Origin: Acidimicrobiaceae bacterium
GTDB lineage: Bacteria > Actinomycetota > Acidimicrobiia > Acidimicrobiales > UBA8190
Assembly (NCBI GenBank): GCA_003151475.1
Contig: PLXQ01000017.1
Location: 1 to 64,000, forward strand
DNA: 64,000 bases
Direction of reading: 5' to 3'
Below the pieces are notes generated by a model. The model was not told the origin of the DNA. It ran no database searches and worked only from the letters and a program-made list of their open reading frames with translations. Numbering within the stretch: position 1 is the first letter of the stretch; every line of letters begins with the position of its first letter. Position numbers and translations under genes: made by a program. Below, one piece after another: positions 15,485 to 24,121 of this stretch.

Positions 15485-17629
15485 TCAGGAACGACGCGTC
15501 CGCACCAAGCGCCGCCAGGCGAGAGCGGACCCCCGCGCCGATGCAGCACGAGCCGCCGGCGGCGCTGACAGGCGTTCGCCGTGCAGTGCCTCTTCTTCCC
15601 CGTCCTCGAGGGCGCGCAACGCCGTTCCCGTGGCCAGGGTGAGCAGCACATCGGCCAGGGTGGGATTGCGGGCCAGCACCGGACCATGCAGATAGGTGCC
15701 GACGATCTTGCCCGCCCATGCCCCGTCGGTGCCCGAGCCGGGTCCGTTGCCGTCGCCCGAGACCACCCGGGCGAACGGGCGCGCCGTCGGACCGAGAGAG
15801 GTCACCCCGCCGTGGTTCTCGAAACCGGTGAGCGTTTCCAAGGCGGCCGTGGGCGGCGGCGCCAGCTCCGACGGTGCCGCCAATGGTTCAGCCACCACCT
15901 CACCCACCGAGCGCGGACCCGTTCCCTTCACCGTGTCGAGATCGAGCAGACCGACGCCGTCGTAGCGACGGCCGTCGGGACCGGGGAACGAGCGTCCCAT
16001 GATCTGGTAGCCGGCGCATACGGCGAGGACGGTGGCGCCGCCGGCCACCGCTCTCCCGAGCGCGCCCTGCGCCAGTCGCTGCGCCGCCTGGATCTGCGGT
16101 CCGTCCTCGCCGCCGCCGATGCAGTAGATGTCTCCCCCCTCGGGCAGTGCGGTGCCGGACAGAGCCATCACGAGCTCGACCGGGATATCGCGCCAGGCGG
16201 CGCGCGCAGCAAGCACCCGGCCGTTGCCGGCGTCGCCGTAGGTGCCGAGAAGATCGGGGTAGATCACCACCACCCGCAGCGCCGAGGAACCGCCGCTCGG
16301 GGCCGAGGCCGGCGCCGAGACGACGGGCGGCACACGGCGTGCAGGCACTTCGGCCCCCGCCGGGCGGTCACGGCGAGGTCCCCCGTCAGCGTGGGCCACC
16401 AGAAGCCGGCGCATATCCTGAAAAGCGGTGTAGTTGCCGACGTATTCGACCGACGCGGCGCCGGCGGCACCGAGGGCCTCGAGCTGATTCTCGACCGTCC
16501 GGTGCGCTATACCGGCGTAGCGGAGCCGGACGGCGAGGTCGCGCCGGCGATCGCCGGTGGCCACCACCTGTCGGCCGGCTAACCGTTCGAAGTCGACATC
16601 CCATAACCACGACGGATCGTGACCGTCGGCGATCCGGGCGTTTATGCCGATCACCACGGGGTCGGTCCCCCCGTCGAGCAGATCGAGCAGCTCCGTCCAA
16701 CCGGCCGGGTTCTTGGCCAGAAGCAGCCGCGCCCGGGTGCCGTCATGATCGACGAGGGAGAAGCGTCCTTCCACGTCGCGCACGGCGGCCATGGCATGAA
16801 GGGCATCGGCGACGTCCACCCCGAGGACGCCGGCGGCGATGACGGCGATGGCGGCATTGGCCCGGTTGGCCCGGCTCGGTAGTCGCAGCTCGAGCGGCCA
16901 CCGCCTCCCGTCGGCCGTCACCAGCTCGTTATCGACCAGACGGGCGTCGGCCTGCGGACGGGAGAAGCCGCACACACAGGACCATCCCGAGCCGTCGTCG
17001 GTGAAAGCGACCTGCCCGTCACACGAGGGGCAGCCCACAGCGTCGTTGCGCCACAGCATCCCGGCCGCCACCCAGATCACCTTGCGCGCCGACCCGGCCG
17101 CCCACACCACGAGCGGGTCATCGGCGTTGGCCACCACCGTGGTCTCGAGCCCCGACAGTTCCCGGCGCCACCGCTCGGCCACCAACCGCACCTCGCCCAC
17201 CCGGTCGAGCTGATCGCGCGACAGGTTCAGAAGCGCCACCACCCGGGGCGCCGTGGCCTTGGCCACCGCCCCCAGATAGGCCTCGTCCACTTCGAGCACG
17301 GCCGGCGTCCCCGCTGCGGCGGCGGCCAGCGCCACCGCCAGTCCCGGGGGCAGGTTGGCGCCCGCCGCCGAGGTGGCCACCCGCCCGGGGCCACCGAGAG
17401 CGGCGGCCAGCAGATGGGTGGTCGTGGTCTTGCCGTTCGTCCCGCTCACGAGCGCCACGGGCCGGTCGGCGGCGAGCACGGACAACAGGTCGGGGGCGAT
17501 GAGGAGCCCCACCCGGCCACCGATCACCGATCCCCCACCGAAACCCAACCGGCGCGAGGCACCGCTTACAGCCACCGCCGCCCTCCCCGCCCACCGGGCC
17601 CGCGACGGTATGCGTCTGGCCGGACTCAC
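15485..17629 (-). CDS. murT-gatD: Fused MurT-GatD lipid II isoglutaminyl synthase
   Basis: A 714-residue fusion of two enzymes usually encoded by adjacent genes. Residues 1-412 are MurT: P-loop GTNGKTTT (63-70), a four-cysteine ribbon (C200, C203, C218, C220), and the D-V-D-F-E segment near 344-348 where the family has its catalytic aspartate. A Pro/Ala linker follows. Residues 451 to about 680 are GatD, a class-I glutamine amidotransferase with nucleophile C538 in LAVCAGYQ and H648 in TYLHGP. The complex amidates the D-glutamate of lipid II to D-isoglutamine at the membrane, supporting cross-linking. GTG start at 17629 overlaps the stop of the HAD-PlsC gene. The fusion is unusual. Confidence 0.9.
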   Translation of the reverse strand: MSPARRIPSRARWAGRAAVAVSGASRRLGFGGGSVIGGRVGLLIAPDLLSVLAADRPVALVSGTNGKTTTTHLLAAALGGPGRVATSAAGANLPPGLAVALAAAAAGTPAVLEVDEAYLGAVAKATAPRVVALLNLSRDQLDRVGEVRLVAERWRRELSGLETTVVANADDPLVVWAAGSARKVIWVAAGMLWRNDAVGCPSCDGQVAFTDDGSGWSCVCGFSRPQADARLVDNELVTADGRRWPLELRLPSRANRANAAIAVIAAGVLGVDVADALHAMAAVRDVEGRFSLVDHDGTRARLLLAKNPAGWTELLDLLDGGTDPVVIGINARIADGHDPSWLWDVDFERLAGRQVVATGDRRRDLAVRLRYAGIAHRTVENQLEALGAAGAASVEYVGNYTAFQDMRRLLVAHADGGPRRDRPAGAEVPARRVPPVVSAPASAPSGGSSALRVVVIYPDLLGTYGDAGNGRVLAARAAWRDIPVELVMALSGTALPEGGDIYCIGGGEDGPQIQAAQRLAQGALGRAVAGGATVLAVCAGYQIMGRSFPGPDGRRYDGVGLLDLDTVKGTGPRSVGEVVAEPLAAPSELAPPPTAALETLTGFENHGGVTSLGPTARPFARVVSGDGNGPGSGTDGAWAGKIVGTYLHGPVLARNPTLADVLLTLATGTALRALEDGEEEALHGERLSAPPAARAASARGSALAWRRLVRTRRS

Positions 17630-19155
17630 CTAGGGCGGTGTCCGGGCGGGTAGGTCCGGGCCAGCTCCTCGTCGCTGGGCCGGCCCGACAACTGCGCGTC
17701 GTCGGGTAGCAGCGCCACGATGGCCTGCATCACCGCCGCGCTGTCGGCCACGGCGTCGTCGAGCCCGAGCCGGACGGGGGCGCCGACACGCACACCGATG
17801 GCCGGGGGCTTCGTGACGGTGGTGATGTTCGGCACCCGTGCCGAGCGGGGCCAGACCTTCTCGGTCCCCCACAGTCCAATAGGGATGACGGGTGCTCCCG
17901 TCATCGCCGCCAGCCGGGCCGTCCCCGTCTTCGCCCGAAGCACCGGATCGAAAAAGGCAGCGCCCCGGGGAATGGTGCCCTGGGGCAGTATCACCACCAG
18001 CTCTCCCGCCTCGAGGGCGCGTTGGGCGTCGCGCAGCGGTTGATCCGAGCCGCTGCCGCGGTCCACCGAGATACCTCCGAGGGCGCGCGCCATCTGTCCC
18101 ACCACCGGCGCGTCGAACAGCTCGCGCTTGGCCAGGAAACGCACCGGCCGTCCGGCGCGGGCGGCCACGATGGCCAGGGCCACGACGTCGAAGTAGCTCC
18201 GGTGGTTGGACGCCAACAGCGCCGGTCCGCGCCGGGGGATGTTGTCGAGGCCGGCGATGTCGAAACGGGCGTAGGGGAACGACTCGGGCCGGACGAACGG
18301 CCGCAGCATGTGATACGGCTCGAGTCCCGCGACCTTCGGCACCCCCGGCGGCCGGTCCCAGTACTCCACGGGCCAGTGCCGCAACCGGGCCAACACCCGC
18401 AGCCTGCGGTCGGGGTTGACGGCGTGGGGATGGCCGACGGCACCGAGCAACGGCGTGTCGAAGATGCTGTCGGAGTAGGCATGGCTCTGGGCCAGATCGA
18501 CTCCCGCCTGGCCGGCCCAGCGCCGCACCGCCGCCAACTTCCCCGAGGCCCAGGCGAAGTCACCGTCGATCCCGCCGCTGTAGCGACCGTCGCGCCGGGC
18601 GTAGCGAGTCCCCACCACGTCGTCGAAGCCCGCCAGTTCGGCGAAGGGGGCCACCAGGTCGACGGGCGAGGTGGTGGCCAGCACCAGCAACCGCCCATCG
18701 GCGCGGTGTCCGGCCAGCACGGCCGGGGCGTAGGGCTGGACCAGCGCCGCCAGCTCCGCCGCCGCCCGTTCGCCGGCCCGGCACACGGCGTCCACATCCC
18801 AGCCGCTCGTGAACTTCGGCGCGGCGCGCACCATGGCCATGAAGGCGAGGCTCTCGCCCTGGGCTTGATAGAGCTTGTAGAGCAGGCTCTCCCCGGGCAG
18901 CGACGGCCGGCCGTCGTACAGACCCTCGGCCCGCATGGCCGCACTCAGCACCAAGCCGCTTGCCCCGAGCAGCAGCGTCCGGTCGAGGTCGACGAAGACG
19001 GCGCCCTGGCTGCCCCGGGCCGGGGTCTTGGTGTCGGACGTGCCGGTCTTGGTGTCGGACGTGCCGGTCTTGATATCGGTCTTGGCCTTGACCCTCTTCT
19101 CGGCGACGGGGGCACCGACAACGTGTGGCTTGCTGGATTTACGCGCCGTGGCCAT
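17626..19155 (-). CDS. HAD-IB phosphatase/PlsC acyltransferase fusion
   Basis: A 509-residue bifunctional protein with the same domain order as M. tuberculosis Rv2483c (annotated PlsC). A repetitive Lys/Thr/Asp-rich leader precedes an HAD-IB domain with intact D56-x-D58 (VDLDRTLL), and D-S-I-F-D-T-P-L-L near 229. The acyltransferase domain carries NHRSYFD (H318, D323) and LPQGTIPRG, a variant of the usual FPEGT. It probably makes phosphatidic acid from lysophosphatidic acid; the HAD activity is unknown. I chose ATG 19155 because everything upstream is low-complexity. It is coupled by 4-bp overlap to murT-gatD, linking membrane lipid and cell-wall synthesis. Confidence 0.88.
   Translation of the reverse strand: MATARKSSKPHVVGAPVAEKRVKAKTDIKTGTSDTKTGTSDTKTPARGSQGAVFVDLDRTLLLGASGLVLSAAMRAEGLYDGRPSLPGESLLYKLYQAQGESLAFMAMVRAAPKFTSGWDVDAVCRAGERAAAELAALVQPYAPAVLAGHRADGRLLVLATTSPVDLVAPFAELAGFDDVVGTRYARRDGRYSGGIDGDFAWASGKLAAVRRWAGQAGVDLAQSHAYSDSIFDTPLLGAVGHPHAVNPDRRLRVLARLRHWPVEYWDRPPGVPKVAGLEPYHMLRPFVRPESFPYARFDIAGLDNIPRRGPALLASNHRSYFDVVALAIVAARAGRPVRFLAKRELFDAPVVGQMARALGGISVDRGSGSDQPLRDAQRALEAGELVVILPQGTIPRGAAFFDPVLRAKTGTARLAAMTGAPVIPIGLWGTEKVWPRSARVPNITTVTKPPAIGVRVGAPVRLGLDDAVADSAAVMQAIVALLPDDAQLSGRPSDEELARTYPPGHRPR
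19025..19066 (+). repeat. Two perfect 21-bp tandem repeats in the HAD-PlsC leader
   Basis: GTCTTGGTGTCGGACGTGCCG occurs twice in perfect tandem, followed by a degenerate third unit at 19067. On the minus strand it encodes an in-frame seven-residue GTSDTKT repeat in the disordered N-terminal leader. Confidence 0.9.
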
Positions 19156-19402
19156 GGACCGAGACGTTACCGTCGTCGTCGTCACCGGAGCCGGGTCGAA
19201 AAGGCGACGGCGCGGTGGCGAAACCGGATCCGGAGCTGTTCGTTTTGGGGCCGGACGCGGCGAAGGGACCGGATAGGGGGAAAATCCGGTCCCTTCGCAC
19301 CGACTCGACAGGGATGGCGGGGGGGTGTCCATTCCCTGGGGTCTGGGACCTATTTTGCGCTTTCGCGCACAATCAGTCAAACAGCTATTACAGATTTATG
19401 GT

Positions 19403-19417
19403 ATCTCTAATAGAGAT
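19403..19417. promoter_or_regulatory. Inverted repeat over the lysR start, probable autoregulatory site
   Basis: ATCTCTA-A-TAGAGAT is a perfect inverted repeat with 7-bp arms, in an AT-rich island of otherwise GC-rich DNA. It has the T-N11-A form of LysR boxes and its right arm supplies the first two bases of the chosen ATG. A regulator bound here would cover the translation start, which suits negative autoregulation. Confidence 0.6.
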
Positions 19418-20384
19418 GGAGATCAGGCACCTGCGAGCCCTGGTGGCCGTCTCGGAGCACGGCTCGTTCTCGGCCGCCGCCGACGCCCTCGGGACCGTCC
19501 AGTCCAATGTCTCGGCCCACGTGGCCCGGCTCGAGAAAGAACTGGGAACACTCCTGGTCGACCGGTCGGCGGGCCGGCTCACGGCCGAGGGCGAGGTCGT
19601 CGCCGCCCGGGCCTACCGGATCCTGGGCGAGATCGAGGCCGTCACCGCCGACCTGGGAGCGCTGCGCGAAGAGGTCGGCGGCACCGTCCGGGTGGGCATG
19701 ATCGGGACCACGGCGCGCTGGATCACCCCGGTGCTGCTGGCCGATCTTTCGGTCAAGCATCCGAAGCTCCACCTGGTGGTGGCGGACGGGACCACCTCGA
19801 GCCTCGAACCGCAGCTCGCTGCCGGCCGGTTCGACATGGCCATTCTCACCCTGCCTATCCCGGGACGCGACCTGACCTTCGAGTCACTCTTCGAGGAGGA
19901 CCTCGTCCTCGTCGTCCCCGTCGACGACGATCCCCTGGTGGGCGTGAACCGCATCGCCCTCACCGACCTGAGCCGCTTCGACCTGCTTCTGCCCGCTCCC
20001 GGAACCGCCTTCCGGACCGAGATCGACTCGGCGGTGAAGCCTGCCGGCGTGGAGCTGCGACCGCGGGCCGAGCTCGACGGCGTCCGGCTCCTCGCCTCTC
20101 TCACCTTCGAGGGCTATGGCCCGGCCATCCTCCCCGCCACCGCCGTGCCCCCCCATCTCCGGCCCCGGTTCCGCTCGGTGGGCATCGACGACCTTCCCCC
20201 CCGCCATGTGGTCCTGGCCCAGCGCACCCGGGGCATGCCCTCGGCCGGGGCCCGGGCCGTGATCCAGACCCTGCGCCACCTCTTGACCGACCCCGGGCGT
20301 CTACCCGAAGGTGTGCGGGTGGTGGCCCCCGCCGCCGCCCGGGCCGAGGGATCGCTCCGCGTGGTGGGAATGCCCAACGGCTGA
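19416..20384 (+). CDS. LysR-family transcriptional regulator
   Basis: A 322-residue LysR-type regulator. The N-terminal winged helix (IRHLRALVAVSEHGSFSAAA, recognition helix TVQSNVSAHVARLE) is followed by a linker helix and a periplasmic-binding-protein-like effector domain (VGMIGTTARWITPVLL onward). The start is ATG 19416, where the family consensus MEIRHLRAL begins; an in-frame ATG 18 nt upstream is less likely. The gene overlaps a palindromic LysR-like box at its start and is divergent from the HAD-PlsC/murT-gatD operon by 260 bp, so it might regulate that operon, but no second site proves it. The ligand is unknown. Confidence 0.88.
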   Translation: MEIRHLRALVAVSEHGSFSAAADALGTVQSNVSAHVARLEKELGTLLVDRSAGRLTAEGEVVAARAYRILGEIEAVTADLGALREEVGGTVRVGMIGTTARWITPVLLADLSVKHPKLHLVVADGTTSSLEPQLAAGRFDMAILTLPIPGRDLTFESLFEEDLVLVVPVDDDPLVGVNRIALTDLSRFDLLLPAPGTAFRTEIDSAVKPAGVELRPRAELDGVRLLASLTFEGYGPAILPATAVPPHLRPRFRSVGIDDLPPRHVVLAQRTRGMPSAGARAVIQTLRHLLTDPGRLPEGVRVVAPAAARAEGSLRVVGMPNG

Positions 20385-20450
20385 GTGCGTCACCGGGCGC
20401 GCGTCGCATTCACCCGGGTCGCGACAGAGTCGCCTGGGTAGAGTCGCCCC

Positions 20451-21674
20451 GTGCACGCTTCCGTTGTCGCCCCTTGCTCTGTCCCTTCACGCCGTCGACG
20501 TCGCTTCGCCATCGGCCTCGGCACGGTCGGTGCCGTCGCCCTCGTCACGTCGGCCTGTTCGTCGACGCACCTGGCCACGATCACGGCGACGGGGCCGCAC
20601 GACGCCGTCCCGGCCACGCCGACGAGTCACACCGACACCGCTTTCGCCGCCGCCGGTCCGTATAAGGCGGGGGTGGCCTTCGAGACGACGCCGGCCGGCG
20701 ACACTGTCGTCGTCTACTACCCCGTCGACGCATCGGCCGCCGCCGGCCAGGCCACGTACACGATCAACCTGCTGCGGTGGTTCACCGGTTCGCCCACAGC
20801 ACCCATTCCCGCCGGCCTCCCCTCGACCCTTCCCACCATGCTGGCCACCAGCGCCTATGAGAACGTGCCCATCAGTGCCAAGGGCCCCTTCCCGGTGGTG
20901 CTCTTCAGCCACGGCTACGGCGGCTACCCCGAGCAGTCGAGCTTCCTCACCGACCACCTGGCCACCTGGGGCTTCGTGGTGGTGGCACCGGACCACCGCT
21001 CGCGCGACCTGAAAGCCGTGGTGGGCGGCACCACCGGCAAGGGCCAGAACGACGTCACCGACCTCCGCCAGGCGCTCAGCCTCGTGAAAACGATGAACGC
21101 CACAGCGGGCAGCCTGCTCGATGGCAAGCTCGATCTCACCCGGGTGGCATCTCTCGGGCACTCGGCCGGCGGCGGTGCCGCCATCACGGTGGCCGACGAC
21201 AGCGATATCCGGACGTACATCGGCCTGGCTCCGGCGGCGGGAACGCCTCCGCCGCGCAAGCCCGGGCTGATCATGCAGGGCACGACCGACAAGGTGGTGA
21301 AGCCGGGCGGGACACTCACCCTCTACGGCACGTTGGCCAACCCGAAACGGTTGGTGTTGATCGACGACGCCGGCCACAACGTCTTCGACGACGGCTGCAC
21401 CATCGGGGCCGCCCAAGGTGGGTTGGTGGCCTTCATCAAGACCCTGAACCTGCCGTCGGCCTTCGCGTCCATCGCCACCGACGGCTGTTCGGCTCCCGAT
21501 ATCTCGCCGCCGACGGCGTGGCCGCTGATCAACCAGATCGTGACCGCCCAGCTGCGCTACGGCCTCGGCATCGACACCACACCTGTCGGGCTCGACAACG
21601 GCGTCGACCACGCCTTCTCCGGCGTCACCGCCTCGGTGAGCACGGCCGACAAGGTCACCAGCCTGAAGGGCTGA
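20451..21674 (+). CDS. Lipoprotein alpha/beta hydrolase (chlorophyllase/PAF-AH-like)
   Basis: A 407-residue exported hydrolase. GTG start at 20451; residues 1-36 are a signal peptide with a twin-basic region and the lipobox V-T-S-A-C, so it is probably anchored outside. The oxyanion region is LFSHGYGGYP (about 150), the nucleophile elbow is LGHSAGGGAA (about 225), and the likely histidine lies in DAGHNVFDD (about 307). This architecture is shared by dienelactone-hydrolase-like and platelet-activating-factor-acetylhydrolase-like esterases. A Gly-rich linker follows the lipobox. It resembles the second exported hydrolase of the window at 58274. Confidence 0.85.
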   Translation: MHASVVAPCSVPSRRRRRFAIGLGTVGAVALVTSACSSTHLATITATGPHDAVPATPTSHTDTAFAAAGPYKAGVAFETTPAGDTVVVYYPVDASAAAGQATYTINLLRWFTGSPTAPIPAGLPSTLPTMLATSAYENVPISAKGPFPVVLFSHGYGGYPEQSSFLTDHLATWGFVVVAPDHRSRDLKAVVGGTTGKGQNDVTDLRQALSLVKTMNATAGSLLDGKLDLTRVASLGHSAGGGAAITVADDSDIRTYIGLAPAAGTPPPRKPGLIMQGTTDKVVKPGGTLTLYGTLANPKRLVLIDDAGHNVFDDGCTIGAAQGGLVAFIKTLNLPSAFASIATDGCSAPDISPPTAWPLINQIVTAQLRYGLGIDTTPVGLDNGVDHAFSGVTASVSTADKVTSLKG

Positions 21675-21680
21675 ACGGTT

Positions 21681-22304
21681 CTACCGCTGAGCATCACGGT
21701 CCGGGGGGCGCGGCTCGCGCCACATGAGCCAGAGGGTGGGGCCGCGCGGGGTGGTGATCTCCCCCGTGACCTCGAAACCGTGGCGGGCGTAGAAGGCGAG
21801 ATTCCTCTCCTTGGACGACTCGAGATAGGCGGGAAGGCCATCGGCATCGAGCCGGTCGAGGACGATACGCAGCAGGCTCGAGCCGACACCGTGGCCCTGC
21901 CGGTCGGGGTCGGTGCCCAAGGTGCCGAGATACCAGTGCTCCTGGCGGGGCCGGGCCCGTTCGTAGGCGGCCAGCAGATGGAGCACGTCGGCTGTCTTTC
22001 TCCCCCAGACCGACAGATAGGGCACGACGGGCAGGATGCGGACGAGGTCCATGGCGCCGGGGCGGGGCATGGTCGGGGGGGCCCAAAGCGCGGCGCCGGC
22101 GCAGTCGGGCGTCGTCCACACCTCGCCGTGACGGAGATAGGTGTGCCGCAGCTGGATGGCGAAGAACCGAGCCAGTCCCGTTGCTCTCGTACGCGGCCCG
22201 CCAAAAAGATAGAGCGAGAGGGGATCGTCGTCGAAGGCGCGCGCCAACAGCGCCGAGAGAACACTCACGTCGTCGGCCGAAGCCCGCAGCGCGGCGCTAT
22301 TCAA
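21681..22304 (-). CDS. GNAT-family N-acetyltransferase
   Basis: A 207-residue acyltransferase with the GNAT core. Strand 4 reads HWYLGTLGTDPDRQGHGVGSSLL (about residues 120-142), with the Q/R-x-x-G-x-G/A pyrophosphate loop; NLAFYARHGFEV follows near 169. It would transfer acetyl from acetyl-CoA to an amine; the substrate is unknown. The apparent start is TTG 22304, which falls in the first unit of a 17-bp repeat; a GTG about 12 codons downstream is an alternative. It is third in a minus-strand set after the ureidoglycolate-lyase-like and AlgH genes. Confidence 0.82.
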   Translation of the reverse strand: MNSAALRASADDVSVLSALLARAFDDDPLSLYLFGGPRTRATGLARFFAIQLRHTYLRHGEVWTTPDCAGAALWAPPTMPRPGAMDLVRILPVVPYLSVWGRKTADVLHLLAAYERARPRQEHWYLGTLGTDPDRQGHGVGSSLLRIVLDRLDADGLPAYLESSKERNLAFYARHGFEVTGEITTPRGPTLWLMWREPRPPDRDAQR

Positions 22305-22431
22305 TCGACTGTGCCGTCCAATTGACCGTGCCGTTCAATCGACTGTGCCGTTCAATCGACTGTGCCGTTCAATTGACTGTGCTGTTCCGTGCTCGTCAAT
22401 TGACGGTGCTGGTCAATTGACTCAATTGACC
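22302..22431 (+). repeat. 17-bp tandem repeat array between algH and GNAT genes
   Basis: Five contiguous 17-bp units of consensus CAATYGACYGTGCYGTY occupy 22302-22386. They are followed by a 10-bp spacer, a sixth unit at 22397-22413 and two truncated 9-bp units to 22431. The unit core (GTCAATTGAC where complete) is a 10-bp palindrome. The array starts at the GNAT start codon and ends over the algH stop codon, so it fills the intergenic space of the presumed operon. There are no unique spacers, so it is not a CRISPR. Confidence 0.9.
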
Positions 22432-23027
22432 GAGGGATGGGGCGGGTAGGCGGCCAGAAGGGCGAGCTTGCCCCCCTGGCGCTGGAGGACGTCGTGCCAC
22501 AGCGCCCCGGCATCGGCGGTGAAGACGTCGGCCTCCACGGCGTCGAGGACGATCCAGGCGCCTTCGGCCAGCTCCTCTTCCAGTTGGTCGGGCGACCATC
22601 CGGCGTAGCCGGCGAACATCCGGACACCCAAGACGTTCACCGGCTGCTCGCCGGGGACGATGGCCAGGTCCACGGTGCCCACGCCATCCAAGACGATCCT
22701 CCACAGCGACTCGTCGATCTCGTCGGCGTCGGTGCGGGCCAGACCGATGACGGCGTCGGGCGAGACGGGGCCGCCGCGGAAGACGACGCCCGGGGGAGAG
22801 GCCAGCGCCTGGTCGCTCCAGGGCTCGAGGATCTCGTCGACGGGCAGTCCGGTGGGGCGGTTCAGCACGACGCCGAGCGCGCCCTCGGGTCCGTGGTCGA
22901 GCATGAGGATGACGGTCCGGTCGAAATTGGGGTCGCCGAGCTGGGGGGATGCCACGAGCAGCCGACCGGTGAGACCGTCGGCGTCGTCGGCGTTCTCCGC
23001 CCTGGACTCCGGCGCGTCTTCCCCCAT
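22422..23027 (-). CDS. YqgE/AlgH family protein (UPF0301)
   Basis: A protein of about 201 residues with the AlgH signature. It has LLVASPQLGDPNFDRTVILM near the start, then VLNRPTGLPVDEIL, VFRGGPVSPD and the late FAGYAGWSPDQLEEEL. The biochemical role of the family is unsettled; in Pseudomonas it was linked to alginate regulation. I use ATG 23027, with an alternative GTG 42 nt upstream that adds a charged leader. Its stop lies inside the 17-bp repeat array. It is flanked on the same strand by the ureidoglycolate-lyase-like gene and a GNAT gene. Confidence 0.9.
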   Translation of the reverse strand: MGEDAPESRAENADDADGLTGRLLVASPQLGDPNFDRTVILMLDHGPEGALGVVLNRPTGLPVDEILEPWSDQALASPPGVVFRGGPVSPDAVIGLARTDADEIDESLWRIVLDGVGTVDLAIVPGEQPVNVLGVRMFAGYAGWSPDQLEEELAEGAWIVLDAVEADVFTADAGALWHDVLQRQGGKLALLAAYPPHPSVN

Positions 23028-23071
23028 CCCTTGATCATGCCCGCGGTCAGAGGAGAGGACGGTGACCACCG

Positions 23072-23578
23072 TCAGGGTGCGACGCGTACCTCGATGCCGA
23101 AAGAGCGCGAGCCCAGGTCGACCTTGGTGTTGTCCTCGGCGTAGCGGAGTCCCTGGACGTTGTAGAGAGTCACCGCGCGCTCTCCCACGGGGAACGGACC
23201 CCAGTGCCAGGTCCCCTGGTGCAAGACGAAGGAGTCGAGGGGTTCGAGGAAAAAGGCGCGGACGGCGTCGAGTTGGGCGGGGTCCGAGAAATCCAGCTCG
23301 GCCGGGGCCACGGCGATGACCGAGGGGACGTCCAGGGTGAGAAGGGCTTGGGTGTGGCTGTCGTGGCGGAACATCTCGTTACACAGAAGCCCGTCGGGGG
23401 TGTGATCGATCTCCGCCGGCGTGTGGGAGATGACGTTCAGGTGGACGTCGTTCCACTCGAAGGTCAACCGCTCGGCGCCGTCGGCCGGATCGGTGTCGGT
23501 GACGGGGATCCAGCCGAAACGCGCCCAGGCCTCGGCGGTGAGCGGCTCGGCCACGATGCTCCTGGCGATGTCGGCCAC
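23072..23578 (-). CDS. Ureidoglycolate lyase-like protein
   Basis: A 168-residue protein of the ureidoglycolate lyase (AllA-like) cupin-type fold. Family features visible are the late LHQGTWHWGPFPVG (residues 118-131), where the conserved H-x3-W-H lies, and the following strand ending in VDLGSRSFGIEV. AllA releases glyoxylate and urea in purine breakdown, but no other allantoin genes are nearby, so a related organic-acid function is possible. GTG start at 23578 is preceded by GGGAGAGAG at about 10 bp. It heads a minus-strand set with algH and a GNAT gene, and is divergent from a cupin gene. Confidence 0.78.
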   Translation of the reverse strand: MADIARSIVAEPLTAEAWARFGWIPVTDTDPADGAERLTFEWNDVHLNVISHTPAEIDHTPDGLLCNEMFRHDSHTQALLTLDVPSVIAVAPAELDFSDPAQLDAVRAFFLEPLDSFVLHQGTWHWGPFPVGERAVTLYNVQGLRYAEDNTKVDLGSRSFGIEVRVAP

Positions 23579-23661
23579 GGCTCTCTCTCTCCCTTGATCT
23601 ACGCTGACGTCGCCGTCAGTCTACGGAGGCTGGTCGGTCGCCGGGTGAGGAGGGCACGAGC

Positions 23662-24045
23662 ATGGACGTCCGCAGTATCGAGGACGTGGAGCCGGTCATC
23701 GAGCACAACGGGACGGTCCCCGTCTGGTGGTTGGTGAAGTCCCGCGAGATGAAGGAGATCACCGACGGGGGGTACCTCGAACTGGTGAACGAGTTCGAGG
23801 TGGCGGGGGGCGGTTTCGTCGACCCGCACTCGCATCCCACCCACGAGTTCTATTACGTGATGTCGGGCCGGGGGATCATGACCATCGAGGGCGAGGACCA
23901 GACCATCTCCCAGGGCGATCTCGTCCACATCCCGCCTGACAAGGTGCACTCGCTCCGGCCGGTGAGCGACCACGCCCCCATCCACTGCTTCTGCTTCGCC
24001 GTGGGCGTGAAGGGCGCGGGGCCGATCGACTACACGAATCACTGA
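23662..24045 (+). CDS. Single-domain cupin protein
   Basis: A 127-residue cupin. Motif 1 is visible as DPHSHPTHEFYYVMSGRG (H-x-H-x3-E-x6-G) and motif 2 as GDLVHIPPDKVHSL (G-x5-P-x4-H), supplying the usual three His and one Glu for a metal. Small cupins include isomerases, dioxygenases and sugar or hydroxyacid-binding proteins; the substrate is not evident. It is followed at 76 bp by a 2-hydroxyacid dehydrogenase on the same strand and lies divergent from the ureidoglycolate lyase-like gene, so a role in small organic acid metabolism would fit. Confidence 0.85.
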   Translation: MDVRSIEDVEPVIEHNGTVPVWWLVKSREMKEITDGGYLELVNEFEVAGGGFVDPHSHPTHEFYYVMSGRGIMTIEGEDQTISQGDLVHIPPDKVHSLRPVSDHAPIHCFCFAVGVKGAGPIDYTNH

Positions 24046-24121
24046 TGGCAGATGCAGTGGCGCTCGCCACCGGCGTTCTGCCGTCCTCTCTCCGCTGACC
24101 CCGACCAGAAACGCTATCGCC

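Noticed and set aside
22302-22431. CRISPR array
   Set aside because: Units are contiguous with no unique spacers, and no cas genes are nearby.
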